Shown piece after piece: positions 19,714 through 29,312 of a stretch of 64,000 nucleotides of DNA. Position 1 is the first letter of the stretch. Every line of letters starts with the position of its first letter. The notes under the pieces were generated by a model. It ran no database searches and was not told the origin of the DNA. It saw only the letters and a list, made by a program, of their open reading frames with translations. The translations under genes and the position numbers were made by a program. Source of the DNA: Cohnella sp. OV330 (GTDB lineage: Bacteria; Bacillota; Bacilli; Paenibacillales; Paenibacillaceae); contig NZ_FOKE01000008.1 of the NCBI RefSeq assembly GCF_900112065.1, forward strand, positions 1-64,000, given 5' to 3'.

Positions 19714-22407
19714 TTGGCCAAGCGCAAACGAAAAAAAGAAACGCTGGGCGCAAGCCTCAAATACGAGATTTACGGCATTCTGCTGATTACGATATCCGTC
19801 ATCGCGATGTACGGCGAAGCGGCGGGCGGACGTTCGCTTTCCAAGCTGTTCGGATATTTGCTGGGCAAGTTTTATTTTTTGCTGCCGATCGCGGGCATCT
19901 GGCTCGGACTGCACGTGATGATCCGCAGGGCATGGCCGCGCGGCTGGACGATTCGCCGGAGCGGCTTCGTCATGGTCTGCTGCGGCTTGACGCTGCTGAG
20001 CTCCATGAGCTTCGTCGATTCGAGGCTCGGCCCGCTCGAAGCGATTCGCCCCTCGGCGATCTTCAGCCAGACGACGCACCAGCTTTACGAGCAGTTGTGG
20101 AACGCGCCGATCGAAAACGAAGCCCGGATTACCGGAAAAGATATCGGCGGCGGGCTGCTCGGGGCGATGCAGTATTCGATTTTTTATTGGCTGTTCGGCT
20201 ATTACGGCGCGAAATTCGTCTTGATCGTCGAGTTCGTGATCGCCTTCATGCTGCTGACGAATCGTTCCTACGTAGACATGATGAAGGGCATCCGCACCTT
20301 CGGCAAGCGCCTCCTGCCATTGCTGGCGCAGCGCCTGTCCGGCGGCCGCAAGCTCGCAAACGCCAAGGCGGTGCCGGTTAAGTCCAAGCCGAAAAAAGGC
20401 CAGGTCGCTGCGGCGATGGCTACGATCGGCGACGACGATTTTCAGGAGGAGCCGGTTACGAGGAGCGCCGACGCGAAGAAGCCGTATTTCTTTCAGCTTT
20501 TTCACGGCAAGCCGGTAGGTCCGGAGTCGGCTGAACCGGACGATATGGACGGCGAACCGGCGCTTTATCCGTCTTCGCCCGCTGTCAACATCGGGGCTCG
20601 GCCCGAGGGACGCGGCAAGAGCAAGAAAAAGGAAACGGAGCCGGCATTCGTTCCGGTCGAAGAACCGGTCGTTCAAGCGCCATACATAGAACCCGAAGAC
20701 GCCTGGCAACCGGCGTCCGCGCAGCCGGATCCGGGTCCGCGATTCCACGATTTCGCCGATCAAGTGCCTTCTTTCGAAGAAGCGGACGAGGCGGCCTGGA
20801 CCCAGTCCGAGCTGGAGCTGGACGATCCGGCCGGCGCCGATGCGCAGCACGTCGCAGGGGAAGCGCCGGACATGCCGGACGGCGAAGCCGTTCCTGCGCA
20901 GGCTGCCGCGCCAGGAGCGGCCGGCGCCGCCGCGGACGATGCTTCAGCGACGGCCGCCCCGGCGCCGGTCAAGCCCAAGCGGGTGTACCGGATGCCGCCG
21001 ATCCATCTGCTCGGCAAGCCCCAGGGCGGAGGCAAAGGCGGCGCAGGCGACGGCGGGCGGGAAGTGGCTCGCAAGCTAGAGGCGACGCTCGAGAGTTTCG
21101 GCGTACGCGCGAAGGTGCTCGACGTGGCCAGAGGCCCTGCGGTCACGCGCTACGAGCTGCAGCCCGACGTCGGCGTGAAGGTCAGCCGAATCGTCAGCCT
21201 GACGGACGATATTGCCTTGGCGTTAGCCGCGAAGGATATCCGAATGGAAGCGCCGATCCCCGGCAAGTCGGCCATCGGCATCGAGGTGCCGAACAACGAG
21301 GTCAGCGTCGTGACGCTGCGCGAAGTGCTTGAGACGCCGACCTTCCAGGAGGCGCAGAGCAAGCTGACGATCGCCTTCGGCAGAGACATCTCCGGTCAGC
21401 CGATCGTCGGCAACCTCGCCCGCATGCCCCATATGCTCGTCGCAGGCGCGACCGGTTCAGGGAAGTCGGTGTGCATCAACGGGATCATTACCAGCCTGTT
21501 GTACAAGGCGAAGCCCGACGAAGTGAAGTTTCTTATGATCGACCCCAAGATGGTCGAGCTTAACGTCTACAACGGCATTCCGCATCTGCTCGCGCCGGTC
21601 GTGACGGATCCGAGGCGCGCATCGCTCGCGCTGAAGAAGATCGTCGTCGAGATGGAAAAGCGCTACGAGAAATTTTCCAAGTCCGGCACGAGAAATATCG
21701 AAGGCTACAACAATCTGATGCTGAGCGGCGACAATCCCGACGGCGTGCTGCCGTATATCGTCGTCATCGTGGACGAGCTCGCCGACCTGATGATGGTGGC
21801 GGCGGGCGACGTCGAAGACGCGATTTGCCGCCTCGCGCAGATGGCGCGGGCGGCCGGCATTCATCTGATCATCGCGACCCAGCGCCCTTCCGTCGACGTC
21901 ATCACGGGCGTCATCAAGGCGAATATCCCGAGCCGGATCGCGTTCGGCGTATCTTCGCAAGTGGACTCCCGCACGATCCTCGACATGGTCGGAGCGGAAA
22001 AGCTGCTTGGCCGGGGAGACATGCTGTTTTTGCCGATGGGCGCCTCCAAGCCGATTCGCGTGCAAGGCGCGTTCCTGTCGGACAACGAGGTCGAGTCCGT
22101 CGTCGCTTATTCCCGCGGCCAAGCCGAAGCGGAGTACAACGAGGAGCTCGTCCCTGAGATCGAGGAATCGGACGACGCGGCGGTAAACGAGCAGCTCGAC
22201 GAGCTGTTCGATCAGGCGGTCGGCATCGTGCTCGAGGCCAAGCAGGCATCGGTCTCGCTGCTGCAGCGCCGCATGCGCATCGGATATACGCGGGCGGCGC
22301 GCCTGATCGACTCGATGGAGGCGAGAGGCGTGGTCGGTCCGTACGAGGGCAGCAAGCCCAGAGAAGTGCTCGTCACGCTCGAACAATTTCAACAGCGCTC
22401 CTCCTGA
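19714..22407 (+). CDS. spoIIIE: DNA translocase SpoIIIE/FtsK
   Basis: SpoIIIE pumps the chromosome into the forespore. The N-terminal ~180 residues contain about four membrane segments (e.g. [26 protein letters not shown]). A long acidic, Pro/Ala-rich linker (about 210-430) follows, then the RecA-like motor with Walker A GATGSGKS near residue 580 and Walker [14 protein letters not shown], and the gamma winged helix at the end ([20 protein letters not shown]). TTG at 19714 is preferred because GGAGGT lies seven bases before it; GTG at 19705 overlaps that site. Confidence 0.95.
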   Translation: MAKRKRKKETLGASLKYEIYGILLITISVIAMYGEAAGGRSLSKLFGYLLGKFYFLLPIAGIWLGLHVMIRRAWPRGWTIRRSGFVMVCCGLTLLSSMSFVDSRLGPLEAIRPSAIFSQTTHQLYEQLWNAPIENEARITGKDIGGGLLGAMQYSIFYWLFGYYGAKFVLIVEFVIAFMLLTNRSYVDMMKGIRTFGKRLLPLLAQRLSGGRKLANAKAVPVKSKPKKGQVAAAMATIGDDDFQEEPVTRSADAKKPYFFQLFHGKPVGPESAEPDDMDGEPALYPSSPAVNIGARPEGRGKSKKKETEPAFVPVEEPVVQAPYIEPEDAWQPASAQPDPGPRFHDFADQVPSFEEADEAAWTQSELELDDPAGADAQHVAGEAPDMPDGEAVPAQAAAPGAAGAAADDASATAAPAPVKPKRVYRMPPIHLLGKPQGGGKGGAGDGGREVARKLEATLESFGVRAKVLDVARGPAVTRYELQPDVGVKVSRIVSLTDDIALALAAKDIRMEAPIPGKSAIGIEVPNNEVSVVTLREVLETPTFQEAQSKLTIAFGRDISGQPIVGNLARMPHMLVAGATGSGKSVCINGIITSLLYKAKPDEVKFLMIDPKMVELNVYNGIPHLLAPVVTDPRRASLALKKIVVEMEKRYEKFSKSGTRNIEGYNNLMLSGDNPDGVLPYIVVIVDELADLMMVAAGDVEDAICRLAQMARAAGIHLIIATQRPSVDVITGVIKANIPSRIAFGVSSQVDSRTILDMVGAEKLLGRGDMLFLPMGASKPIRVQGAFLSDNEVESVVAYSRGQAEAEYNEELVPEIEESDDAAVNEQLDELFDQAVGIVLEAKQASVSLLQRRMRIGYTRAARLIDSMEARGVVGPYEGSKPREVLVTLEQFQQRSS

Positions 22408-22430
22408 CGCGTCGGGAGGGCGTTTTTTTT
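22396..22430 (+). terminator. Terminator overlapping the spoIIIE stop
   Basis: The CGC-TCCTCCTGA arm pairs with TCGGGAGGGCG, with one bulged T, followed by eight T. The spoIIIE stop codon lies in the left arm. Confidence 0.85.
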
Positions 22431-22435
22431 GGCCA

Positions 22436-22466
22436 TGAATAGCCATCCATGACCTTCCTCATACTA
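22436..22466 (+). promoter_or_regulatory. Putative sigma-G promoter for sleB
   Basis: TGAATA (22436-22441), 18 bases, then CATACTA (22460-22466) is a full match to the sigma-G consensus TGMATA-N18-CATAMTA. It is about 70 bases before sleB, a forespore gene in Bacillus. Confidence 0.75.
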
Positions 22467-22535
22467 ACCTCAAGCATGCCCGCGGCCCATCGGGGCCGGC
22501 GCGCACGAATCACGACAAATGAGAGGAAGGCGTGA

Positions 22536-23330
22536 ATGAAGATGCGCTATCGTTTAGTAATTTTGACCGTGTGCCTCGTCTGCTGCCTCTTCGGGCTGTA
22601 TACGCTGAACCGTCTCGACAAACCGCAGGCGGCGCGCGAGGCGTTCAGCAGTGCCGTCATCAAGAGCGGCGCATCGGGCAAGGACGTGTACGAGCTGCAG
22701 GGAAGACTTAAATACTTAGGCTATTACAGCGGAAAAGTGGATGGGAACTTCGGGTCGACCACGCTGAATTCCGTCAAGTGGTTCCAGTGGAAGTTCGGCA
22801 TGAAGGCGGACGGCGTCGTAGGCGGCAAAACGAAGCTGAAGCTATGGGAAGCGACGAAGGATTGGAAGCCGACCGCGGCTGACCTGGGCAAGGAGGCCGA
22901 GCCGAATCAGAACGCGAACGCAGGCAATGGCGCTTCGAACGAGGCCAACCTGCCTGCGTCGAACGATATGGGCTTATCGGCCAACGATCTGAAGCTGATG
23001 GCCAACGCCGTTTACGGCGAATCGCGCGGCGAACCGTACGAAGGGCAGGTCGCCGTGGCGGCGGTCATCTTGAACCGCGTGCGCGCCTCGGAGTTTCCCA
23101 ACACGGTATCGGGCGTCATCTTCCAGCCGGGCGCCTTCACCGCGGTGGCTGACGGCCAGATCTATCTGACGCCGAACGAGACAGCGGCCAAAGCCGTCAA
23201 AGACGCGTTATCCGGCTGGGATCCGACGGACGGCTGCCTGTATTATTTCAACCCGAAGACGGCGACCTCGAAGTGGATCTGGTCGAGACCGCAGTACAAG
23301 ACGATCGGACAGCATATTTTTTGCAACTGA
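22536..23330 (+). CDS. sleB: Spore cortex-lytic enzyme SleB
   Basis: SleB is a lytic transglycosylase-type enzyme that degrades spore cortex during germination. It has a signal peptide or anchor (residues 4-24), a peptidoglycan-binding domain (ASGKDVYELQGRLKYLGYY to about residue 110), an Asn/Ala-rich linker, and a hydrolase_2 domain from about 150 with NAVYGESRGEPYEGQVAVAAVILNR split over the catalytic Glu region. The 264-residue length fits. AGGAAGG precedes the ATG. No ypeB follows, unlike in many Bacillus. Confidence 0.92.
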   Translation: MKMRYRLVILTVCLVCCLFGLYTLNRLDKPQAAREAFSSAVIKSGASGKDVYELQGRLKYLGYYSGKVDGNFGSTTLNSVKWFQWKFGMKADGVVGGKTKLKLWEATKDWKPTAADLGKEAEPNQNANAGNGASNEANLPASNDMGLSANDLKLMANAVYGESRGEPYEGQVAVAAVILNRVRASEFPNTVSGVIFQPGAFTAVADGQIYLTPNETAAKAVKDALSGWDPTDGCLYYFNPKTATSKWIWSRPQYKTIGQHIFCN

Positions 23331-23354
23331 ACCTTTTTTACTGACGCGCCTTAT

Positions 23355-23383
23355 TTGCTTCGGGCTTGACCATGCGCTAGAAT
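23355..23383 (+). promoter_or_regulatory. Sigma-A promoter for the ymfF operon
   Basis: TTGCTT (23355-23360), 17 bases, TAGAAT (23378-23383). The -10 covers an upstream in-frame ATG at 23382, which argues against that codon being the start of ymfF. Confidence 0.65.
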
Positions 23384-23420
23384 GGGCTTGAATCCAGAAT
23401 CAGGGAAGGGATCTGAGGCC

Positions 23421-24719
23421 TTGCAGACTGAAGTGTTCCAGCGCGGCGCAGTCGGCCGGATGCGCGTCCACGTATTGCCGACCACCCGATTCAAAACCTT
23501 TTCATTGTCGCTTTTCGCGGGCGTGCCGCTCGAAGAATCCCGCGTCACGCCGGTCGCGCTCGCGCCGTTCGTGCTTCGCCGGGGCACCCGTTCCTATCCG
23601 GAGACGATTCAGTTCCGCGAACGTCTCGACGAACTCTACGGCGCCGGCTTCGGCTTCGATATTTACAAGCGGGGCGACTATCAGATCGTTCAATTTCGCC
23701 TCGATATCATCAACGATGCGTTCGTCTCCTCAAGCCAGTCCTTGTTGGAGGAGGCGCTTCGTTTCCTCGGGGAGGCGCTGACGGAGCCCGCCATCGAGAG
23801 CGGCGCGTTCAGCGCTAAGTACGTCGAATCGGAAAAAACGACCGTCCAAAAGCGCATCGAGTCCATCATCAACGATAAAATCCGCTACGCGGCGGAACGG
23901 TGCCTGGAGGAAATGTGCAGAAACGAGCCTTACAGGCTGCTTGCGCTCGGACGCAAGGAGGAGCTGCCGCAAATCACGCCGGCCTCCTTGTACGAGAGCT
24001 ACCGCAAATGGCTGGACGAAGCCGTGTTCGACCTGTACGTGTCCGGCGATACGTCGCTTGAACAAGTGACCGCGTGGGCGGGGCAGTACTTCAAGCTCCC
24101 GGACGGACAGCCGGGTACCTACCGCGCTGCCGAGATTAAGTCCGCTTCCGAAGCGCCCCGCACGGTCGTCGAGCGGCTCGACGTCGGGCAAGGCAAGCTC
24201 AATCTCGGACTTCGGACCGGGATCGCCTATTCCGACGACCGCTACCCGGATTTGCTCGTATACAATGGCATATTGGGCGCTTTCCCGCATTCCAAGCTCT
24301 TTATTCACGTGCGCGAAAAAGCCAGCCTCGCCTACTACGCTTCGTCGCGCCTCGACGGCCATAAAGGCTTGCTCACGATTCAGTCGGGCATCGAGATCGC
24401 GAACTACGAACGCGCGCTGGACATTATCCGCGAGCAGCTCGACGAGATGCGCGCAGGCCATATCGAAGAGCAGGAGCTGTCCAAGACGAAGGCGATGCTC
24501 GTCAACCAGCTGCGCGAGATCCAGGACTCGGCATTCGAGCGGATCGCATTCGATTACAACGGCGTCGTGTCGGGCAAGCAGCGCAGCGCGGACGCATTGA
24601 TCGCGGCGATCGAATCCGTGACGGCAGACAAGGCCGCGGCGGTCGCGGGGAACGTCGGACTGGATACGATCTACTTCCTGCGCGACCTGAAGGAGGAGGC
24701 GGCCCATGTCCAAGCTTGA
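23421..24719 (+). CDS. ymfF: M16-like protein lacking the zinc motif (YmfF type)
   Basis: This 432-residue protein has the M16 peptidase fold (LRTGIAYSDDRYPDLLVYNGILG, KASLAYYASSRLD) but no HxxEH motif: the corresponding stretch reads LAPFVLRRGTRS. It is probably the non-catalytic partner of the next gene, as in two-subunit M16 enzymes. I chose TTG at 23421 because the ATG at 23382 falls in the promoter -10; AAGGG and GAGG lie just upstream. It overlaps ymfH by 14 bases. Confidence 0.85.
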   Translation: MQTEVFQRGAVGRMRVHVLPTTRFKTFSLSLFAGVPLEESRVTPVALAPFVLRRGTRSYPETIQFRERLDELYGAGFGFDIYKRGDYQIVQFRLDIINDAFVSSSQSLLEEALRFLGEALTEPAIESGAFSAKYVESEKTTVQKRIESIINDKIRYAAERCLEEMCRNEPYRLLALGRKEELPQITPASLYESYRKWLDEAVFDLYVSGDTSLEQVTAWAGQYFKLPDGQPGTYRAAEIKSASEAPRTVVERLDVGQGKLNLGLRTGIAYSDDRYPDLLVYNGILGAFPHSKLFIHVREKASLAYYASSRLDGHKGLLTIQSGIEIANYERALDIIREQLDEMRAGHIEEQELSKTKAMLVNQLREIQDSAFERIAFDYNGVVSGKQRSADALIAAIESVTADKAAAVAGNVGLDTIYFLRDLKEEAAHVQA

Positions 24720-25992
24720 CTATCCGAAGCTGCAGGAGACGCTTTATCGCGAGGTGTTGGACAACGGCCTCGAGGTGTTCGTTCTGCCTAAGCCCGGCTT
24801 TACGAAGACGTATGCGACCTTTACGACCAAATACGGCTCGGTAGACAACCATTTCCGTCCCGAAGGACAGGAAGCGCGTGCCGTACCCGACGGCATCGCC
24901 CATTTCCTGGAGCACAAAATGTTCGAAGAGCCCGAAGGCGACGTGTTTTCGCGCTTCGCCGAGCAGGGCGCTTCGGCCAACGCATTCACGAGCTTCGATC
25001 GTACGTCTTATTTATTTTCGACGGCGGGAGAACCGCTCGAGAGCCTGGATACGCTGCTCGATTTCGTGCAGAATCCGTACTTCACGGACGAGAACGTGGA
25101 AAAAGAAAAAGGCATTATCGTCCAGGAAATCAATATGTACAAGGACAACGCGGACTGGCGCGTCTACTTCGGCTTGATCGAGGCGCTGTATGCGAAGCAC
25201 CCGGTGCATATCGATATCGCAGGCACGGAGCAATCCGTCCGATCGATTACGAAGGAACAGCTTTACGACTGCTACCATACTTTTTATCATCCGTCCAACA
25301 TGACGTTGTTCGTCGTGGGCGGGATCGATCCCGAGGAAACGCTCGAGCGCGTTCGGCGCAACCAGGCAAGCAAAACATTCGCGCCCGGCGGTGAGATCGC
25401 GCGACTGTTCGAAGCCGAGCCGTCCGGCGTTCGGGAAGAGCGTCGCGTCGTCAAGCTGCCGGTGTCGCTTCCCAAGTGCATGATCGGCTTCAAAGAATCG
25501 GGACCGTTTCCCGAAGGGGAAGAAGGCATCCGCAGGGAGCTCGCGACCAAGCTGATGCTCGACGTTCTGATCGGCTCGAGCTCCCCGGTTTATCAGCGTC
25601 TGTACGACGACAATCTCATCTCGGACAGCTTCGGGCACGAATACAATACGGGCCCCGGCTACGCCTTTACGGTAATCGGCGGCGACACCAGGGATCCGGA
25701 CGAATTGCTCGCGCGCGTCGTCGCGGCGATCGACGAAGCGATTCGGGACGGTTTGCCGCAAGCTTCGTTCGAACGAACCCGCGCCAAAAAAATCGGCGCT
25801 TATCTTCGCATGCTGAACAGTCCCGAAGCGATCGCGGGCGAATTCACCCGGTACCGCTTCAAGGGCGGGGACCTGTTCGACGTCGTGCGCCTGTACGAGA
25901 GCATCACGCTCGACGACGTCCACGAGCGGCTTCGTCTGCTGGCGGGCACCGGCCGCAGGTCCGTCTGCATCGTCCGGTCGGATGCCGAGTGA
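24706..25992 (+). CDS. ymfH: M16 family zinc metallopeptidase (YmfH type)
   Basis: This is the catalytic-looking partner of the preceding protein. The motif AHFLEHKMFEEPEGD carries HxxEH near residue 67, and IIVQEINMYKDN supplies the distal Glu. The 428 residues cover two M16 half-domains. AAGGAGGAGG lies upstream within ymfF. The downstream SDR gene starts inside its stop region. Substrate unknown. Confidence 0.9.
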   Translation: MSKLDYPKLQETLYREVLDNGLEVFVLPKPGFTKTYATFTTKYGSVDNHFRPEGQEARAVPDGIAHFLEHKMFEEPEGDVFSRFAEQGASANAFTSFDRTSYLFSTAGEPLESLDTLLDFVQNPYFTDENVEKEKGIIVQEINMYKDNADWRVYFGLIEALYAKHPVHIDIAGTEQSVRSITKEQLYDCYHTFYHPSNMTLFVVGGIDPEETLERVRRNQASKTFAPGGEIARLFEAEPSGVREERRVVKLPVSLPKCMIGFKESGPFPEGEEGIRRELATKLMLDVLIGSSSPVYQRLYDDNLISDSFGHEYNTGPGYAFTVIGGDTRDPDELLARVVAAIDEAIRDGLPQASFERTRAKKIGAYLRMLNSPEAIAGEFTRYRFKGGDLFDVVRLYESITLDDVHERLRLLAGTGRRSVCIVRSDAE

Positions 25993-26762
25993 CGATTGAA
26001 GGGCAAGAGGCAAGCGCGCGCCGGTCGCCTTACTGCGCGCTTGTCACCGGCGCTTCCCGGGGGATCGGGGCAGCCGTCGCTCGCAGGTTGGCCAGGGAAG
26101 GCGCGGGCGTGATCGTGCATTATCACCGGTCGCGCGAGCGCGCCGAAGCGGTGGCCGCCGAGTGCCTGTCTCTCGGAGCCCCGTTCGCGGAAGTGGCGGC
26201 CGCCGACGTCCGGCAAAGCGCCGACATCGCAGCGCTCAAGGCCGCTCTCGAGCAGGCGGGCCGCATGCCGGACATTCTGGTGCATGCAGCCGGTACGGCT
26301 CACTACGGCTTGCTGGAGGATCTCGAGGAAGATGAATGGGACGACATTCAGCACGTCCACCTCAAAGCCGCGTACGGCCTGGCCAAGCGCTTCGGACCGA
26401 CGATGTCGTGGCGGCGGCACGGCCGGATCGTGCACGTCAGCAGCGTCTGGGGCGTCGTCGGCGCTGCGGGCGAAGCCGCTTATTCAGCGGCCAAAGGCGG
26501 GTTGAACGGATTGACCAAAGCGCTGGCGCGCGAGATGGCTTTTGCGGGCGTTACGGTGAATGCCGTCGCGCCGGGAGTCGTCGACACGGACATGCTGGCG
26601 GAGCTTGCCCAATCGGAGCTGGAAGAGCTTCGCGAGGAGGTCCCGATGAAGCGGTTCGCGGATCCGGACGAGGTGGCCGAGCTCGTTCGCTTTTTGACGC
26701 TGGGCGACGCCGGTTATATTACGGGCCAAGTCATCGGCCTCACCGGCGGATGGCGGATGTAG
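25989..26762 (+). CDS. ymfI: Short-chain dehydrogenase/reductase (YmfI type)
   Basis: The 257-residue SDR has the nucleotide motif TGASRGIGAAV near residue 21, the NNAG-equivalent HAAGTA, and the catalytic YSAAKGGLNG. It resembles FabG-like reductases; B. subtilis ymfI is in the same place. The start is GTG at 25989, overlapping the ymfH stop; no other start codon precedes the conserved LVTGASRG. The ribosome-binding site is weak, so translation probably depends on coupling to ymfH. Confidence 0.87.
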   Translation: MTIEGQEASARRSPYCALVTGASRGIGAAVARRLAREGAGVIVHYHRSRERAEAVAAECLSLGAPFAEVAAADVRQSADIAALKAALEQAGRMPDILVHAAGTAHYGLLEDLEEDEWDDIQHVHLKAAYGLAKRFGPTMSWRRHGRIVHVSSVWGVVGAAGEAAYSAAKGGLNGLTKALAREMAFAGVTVNAVAPGVVDTDMLAELAQSELEELREEVPMKRFADPDEVAELVRFLTLGDAGYITGQVIGLTGGWRM

Positions 26763-26843
26763 CGGCAGGCCGTTTCGAATAAAGTGCGGGGGCGGGGGAC
26801 ATCCTATCAGTGCATTGATCCCACCCATCAAGGAGGATGTCGG

Positions 26844-27095
26844 ATGTCTACCGTGCTCAGCAACTTTGAGTCCTGGAAAAAATTTCTGGGCGACCGGATC
26901 GAGGCCGCGAAGGACTTGGGGATCGGCGAAGACGCGATTGCCAAGCTCGCGTACGAGATCGGCGAATTCCTGGATAACAAAGTCGATCCGAAAAACGAAG
27001 AACAACGCGTCCTGAAGGAGCTTTGGGACGTCGGCGACGAGTCCGAACGCAAGACGATGGCCGCGCTTATGGTCAAGCTCGCTAAGCATAGCTGA
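26844..27095 (+). CDS. ymfJ: DUF3243 family protein (YmfJ)
   Basis: This 83-residue hydrophilic helical protein starts MSTVLSNFESWKKFLGDR, with AAGGAGG seven bases before the ATG. It fits the DUF3243 family by sequence and by its place after ymfI. Members have no known function. A terminator follows, separating it from ymfK. Confidence 0.88.
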   Translation: MSTVLSNFESWKKFLGDRIEAAKDLGIGEDAIAKLAYEIGEFLDNKVDPKNEEQRVLKELWDVGDESERKTMAALMVKLAKHS

Positions 27096-27116
27096 GCAGG
27101 GCGAAGGACGGGAAGG

Positions 27117-27150
27117 AAGGCTCTGCCGATCGAAGGCGGAGCCTTCTTTA
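27117..27150 (+). terminator. Rho-independent terminator after ymfJ
   Basis: AAGGCTCTGCC pairs with GGCGGAGCCTT around GATCGAA, followed by a T-rich CTTTATTTC. Confidence 0.85.
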
Positions 27151-27238
27151 TTTCTGTTTATGCCTGCATCCGGCGAGTTCTTCACTTGCGAGGAGCGCGG
27201 TGGCTTGTAGGACTTTAGTAGGAATCTTTTGCTGACTT

Positions 27239-27267
27239 TTGCAGGAGCGGGTTCACCGTTGTAGAAT
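27239..27267 (+). promoter_or_regulatory. Sigma-A promoter for ymfK
   Basis: TTGCAG (27239-27244), 17 bases, TAGAAT (27262-27267), 33 bases before the chosen start. Confidence 0.7.
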
Positions 27268-27299
27268 GAAGTTTGAAGGAAATGGCGACGAGGTGTCTA

Positions 27300-28070
27300 A
27301 TGAATACGAAACAGTGGTATATGGAATATAAGATACATAAAAACCGGCCGGGTCTGCTCGGAGACATCGCGTCTCTGCTCGGCATGCTTGAAGTGAATAT
27401 CCTGACCATCAACGGCGTCGAAGACCGGACACGGGGCATGCTGCTGCAGACCGACGACGACGAAAAGATCGAGCTGCTCGGTAAAATGCTGGCCAAGGTC
27501 GAAAATATCTCGATCGTGACGCTGCGTCCGCCGCGGCTGACGGATATTCTGGCCGTCCGCCACGGAAGATATATCGAGCGGGATTCGGACGACCGCAAGA
27601 CGTTCCGCTTCACGCGGGACGAACTGGGATTGCTGGTCGACTTTCTCGGCGAGCTCTTCAAGCAAGAAGGCAACCAGACGATCGGGCTTCGCGGCATGCC
27701 GCGCGTCGGGAAGACAGAATCGATCATCGCGGGCAGCGTATGCGCGAACAAGCGCTGGGCGTTCGTGTCCTCGACGCTGCTCCGGCAGACCGTTCGCAGC
27801 CAGCTGTCCGAAGAGGAGATGAATCCGCACAACGTGTTCATCATCGACGGCATCGTGAGCACGATCCGTTCGAACGACAAGCATTACAACTTGCTTCAGG
27901 ACATAATGGCGATGCCTTCGACGAAGGTTATCGAGCATCCCGACATTTTCGTCCGCGAATCGAGCTTCGACTACGACGTGTTCGATTGCATCGTCGAGCT
28001 GCGCAATACGCCTGACGAAGAGATCACGTACGAGAATTTTACGACCGCGGGCCTTGACGGCGGTTTTTGA
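27300..28070 (+). CDS. ymfK: DUF3388 family protein (YmfK), ACT-like N-terminus
   Basis: The 256-residue protein begins with an ACT-like stretch (YKIHKNRPGLLGDIASLLGMLEVN split at NI, LTINGVEDRT), followed by a DUF3388 region with a P-loop-like GLRGMPRVGKTESI near residue 130 and a hydrophobic strand before IDGIVSTIR. The GKT segment suggests nucleotide binding, but this is only a motif match. ATG at 27300 has GAGGTG five bases upstream; a TTG at 27273 in frame lacks a site. Function unknown. Confidence 0.85.
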   Translation: MNTKQWYMEYKIHKNRPGLLGDIASLLGMLEVNILTINGVEDRTRGMLLQTDDDEKIELLGKMLAKVENISIVTLRPPRLTDILAVRHGRYIERDSDDRKTFRFTRDELGLLVDFLGELFKQEGNQTIGLRGMPRVGKTESIIAGSVCANKRWAFVSSTLLRQTVRSQLSEEEMNPHNVFIIDGIVSTIRSNDKHYNLLQDIMAMPSTKVIEHPDIFVRESSFDYDVFDCIVELRNTPDEEITYENFTTAGLDGGF

Positions 28071-28114
28071 CGAATTTGAGCAGATCCTAATGGAAACGGC
28101 AGGAGGTGAAGTTT

Positions 28115-28987
28115 GTGTCTGATCTGGGATTGCTGCTTCGCAAGGCGAGGGAGCAACGGGGATATACCCTCGACGACATCCAGGAAATTACGAAAATACG
28201 CAAACGCTACCTTGAAGCCATCGAATCCGGCGATTATAAAGTGCTTCCTGGATCGTTCTACGTTCGCGCCTTCGTCAAGACGTACGCCGAGACGGTAGGC
28301 CTGGACGCCGAAGAGGTGCTTCGTCTTTATCACAAGGAATTGCCGAAGGCGCAGGCGCCCGAAGCGGGCGCGCCGGAGCCTTCTTATATACAGCCCAAGA
28401 GCCGTAGAGTCCAGCACAACGATCGGGTCGGCAAAGTGGTCGTCACCTCGCTCATGTGGCTGTTCCCGATCTTGATCGCGGTCGTGATTTACGTCTATTA
28501 CGCGAACAACAAGACGGAGACGAATAAGCCTTCGGAGTCGACGCCGCCGTCGCTTACGACGGAGACGGCATTGCCTTCGTCCGCGGCAACGCCGACGCCT
28601 ACGCCCACCGCGACGCCGACGCCTACGCCCACGCCGCCGCAGACGACGGTCACGTTCCGGGAGAAAAAGAACAGCCGCTATTATTTCGACGTCTCGCCGG
28701 CGGGCACGCACCAGCTTAAGATTACGTTCCCCGGCGGGAAGAGCTGGGTCGGCGTGAATGAGAATAACTCGTCCGGCAAGTCGATTTACGGGAAAACGCC
28801 GGAGCAGAGCGAGGAGTTGACGTTCGAGCTCGGCGAGACGCCGCTGTACGTGAACCTGGGCTTCGCCAAAGGCGCGCTCATCGAGATCGACGGCATCGCC
28901 GTCGACGACGAGGACGTTCCGGGCCGCAGAAGATTCATTTTCACGGTGACGGACGGCGCGGGCCAACCGGCGACCCCGACGCCTTGA
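28115..28987 (+). CDS. rodZ: RodZ-like cytoskeletal adaptor (YmfM type)
   Basis: RodZ links MreB filaments to the membrane in cell-shape control. It has an N-terminal Xre-like HTH_25 domain (residues 1-70, LGLLLRKAREQRGYTLDDIQ), one membrane segment (about 110-130, TSLMWLFPILIAVVIYVYY), a Thr/Pro repeat linker and a C-terminal beta domain (DUF4115). GTG at 28115 is eight bases after AGGAGG; an earlier GTG at 28106 overlaps that site. 290 residues, as in B. subtilis YmfM. Upstream of pgsA, as in related genomes. Confidence 0.92.
   Translation: MSDLGLLLRKAREQRGYTLDDIQEITKIRKRYLEAIESGDYKVLPGSFYVRAFVKTYAETVGLDAEEVLRLYHKELPKAQAPEAGAPEPSYIQPKSRRVQHNDRVGKVVVTSLMWLFPILIAVVIYVYYANNKTETNKPSESTPPSLTTETALPSSAATPTPTPTATPTPTPTPPQTTVTFREKKNSRYYFDVSPAGTHQLKITFPGGKSWVGVNENNSSGKSIYGKTPEQSEELTFELGETPLYVNLGFAKGALIEIDGIAVDDEDVPGRRRFIFTVTDGAGQPATPTP
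28588..28634 (+). repeat. Tandem repeat encoding the RodZ Thr/Pro linker
   Basis: An ACGCCGACGCCTACGCCCAC-type unit occurs twice in near-perfect form, giving a PTPTPT linker outside the membrane. Confidence 0.8.
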
Positions 28988-29070
28988 CCTCCTATGACGG
29001 CGCATATTCGCCAACCTGAAGAGACACGCTAGTGTAAGCAACGGATACGCTAGCATGGAGGTTGTCGCGA

Positions 29071-29232
29071 ATGGCAGTCAGTTGGATCGTGGTCGCGGTC
29101 GGCGTGGTGGTCAGCCTGCTGGGCTGGTTGATGACGCCGAGCGCTTGGGGGTACGGCATTCTGGGCTTCGGGCTCGCCTGGATCGTACTCGGTTTGCTCG
29201 ATTTGTTTCGCGAGCCGGCCCGCGGCAGATAG
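29071..29232 (+). CDS. Small two-helix membrane protein, 53 residues
   Basis: An ATG at 29071 with GGAGG nine bases upstream opens a 53-codon frame ending TAG at 29230-29232. The product has two hydrophobic helices (about residues 4-21 and 28-46) separated by MTPSAWGYG, and ends LFREPARGR, a positive C-terminal tail that suggests both ends face the cytoplasm. It lies between rodZ and a strong terminator and would be cotranscribed with rodZ. I do not recognise the family. Confidence 0.75.
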   Translation: MAVSWIVVAVGVVVSLLGWLMTPSAWGYGILGFGLAWIVLGLLDLFREPARGR

Positions 29233-29246
29233 TCCGAACCGAGGAG

Positions 29247-29282
29247 GAGAATGAGCGCGAATCGCACTCATTCTCTTTTTTT
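29247..29282 (+). terminator. Rho-independent terminator after the rodZ unit
   Basis: GAGAATGAG (29247-29255) pairs with CTCATTCTC (29267-29275), followed by seven T. Confidence 0.92.
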
Positions 29283-29312
29283 GCGGCACGGAATCCGCTC
29301 CTGCTTGTCGTC

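Noticed and set aside
23382-23384. ATG as start of the YmfF-type gene
   Set aside because: It lies in the -10 of a good promoter and has no ribosome-binding site; TTG at 23421 is better placed.
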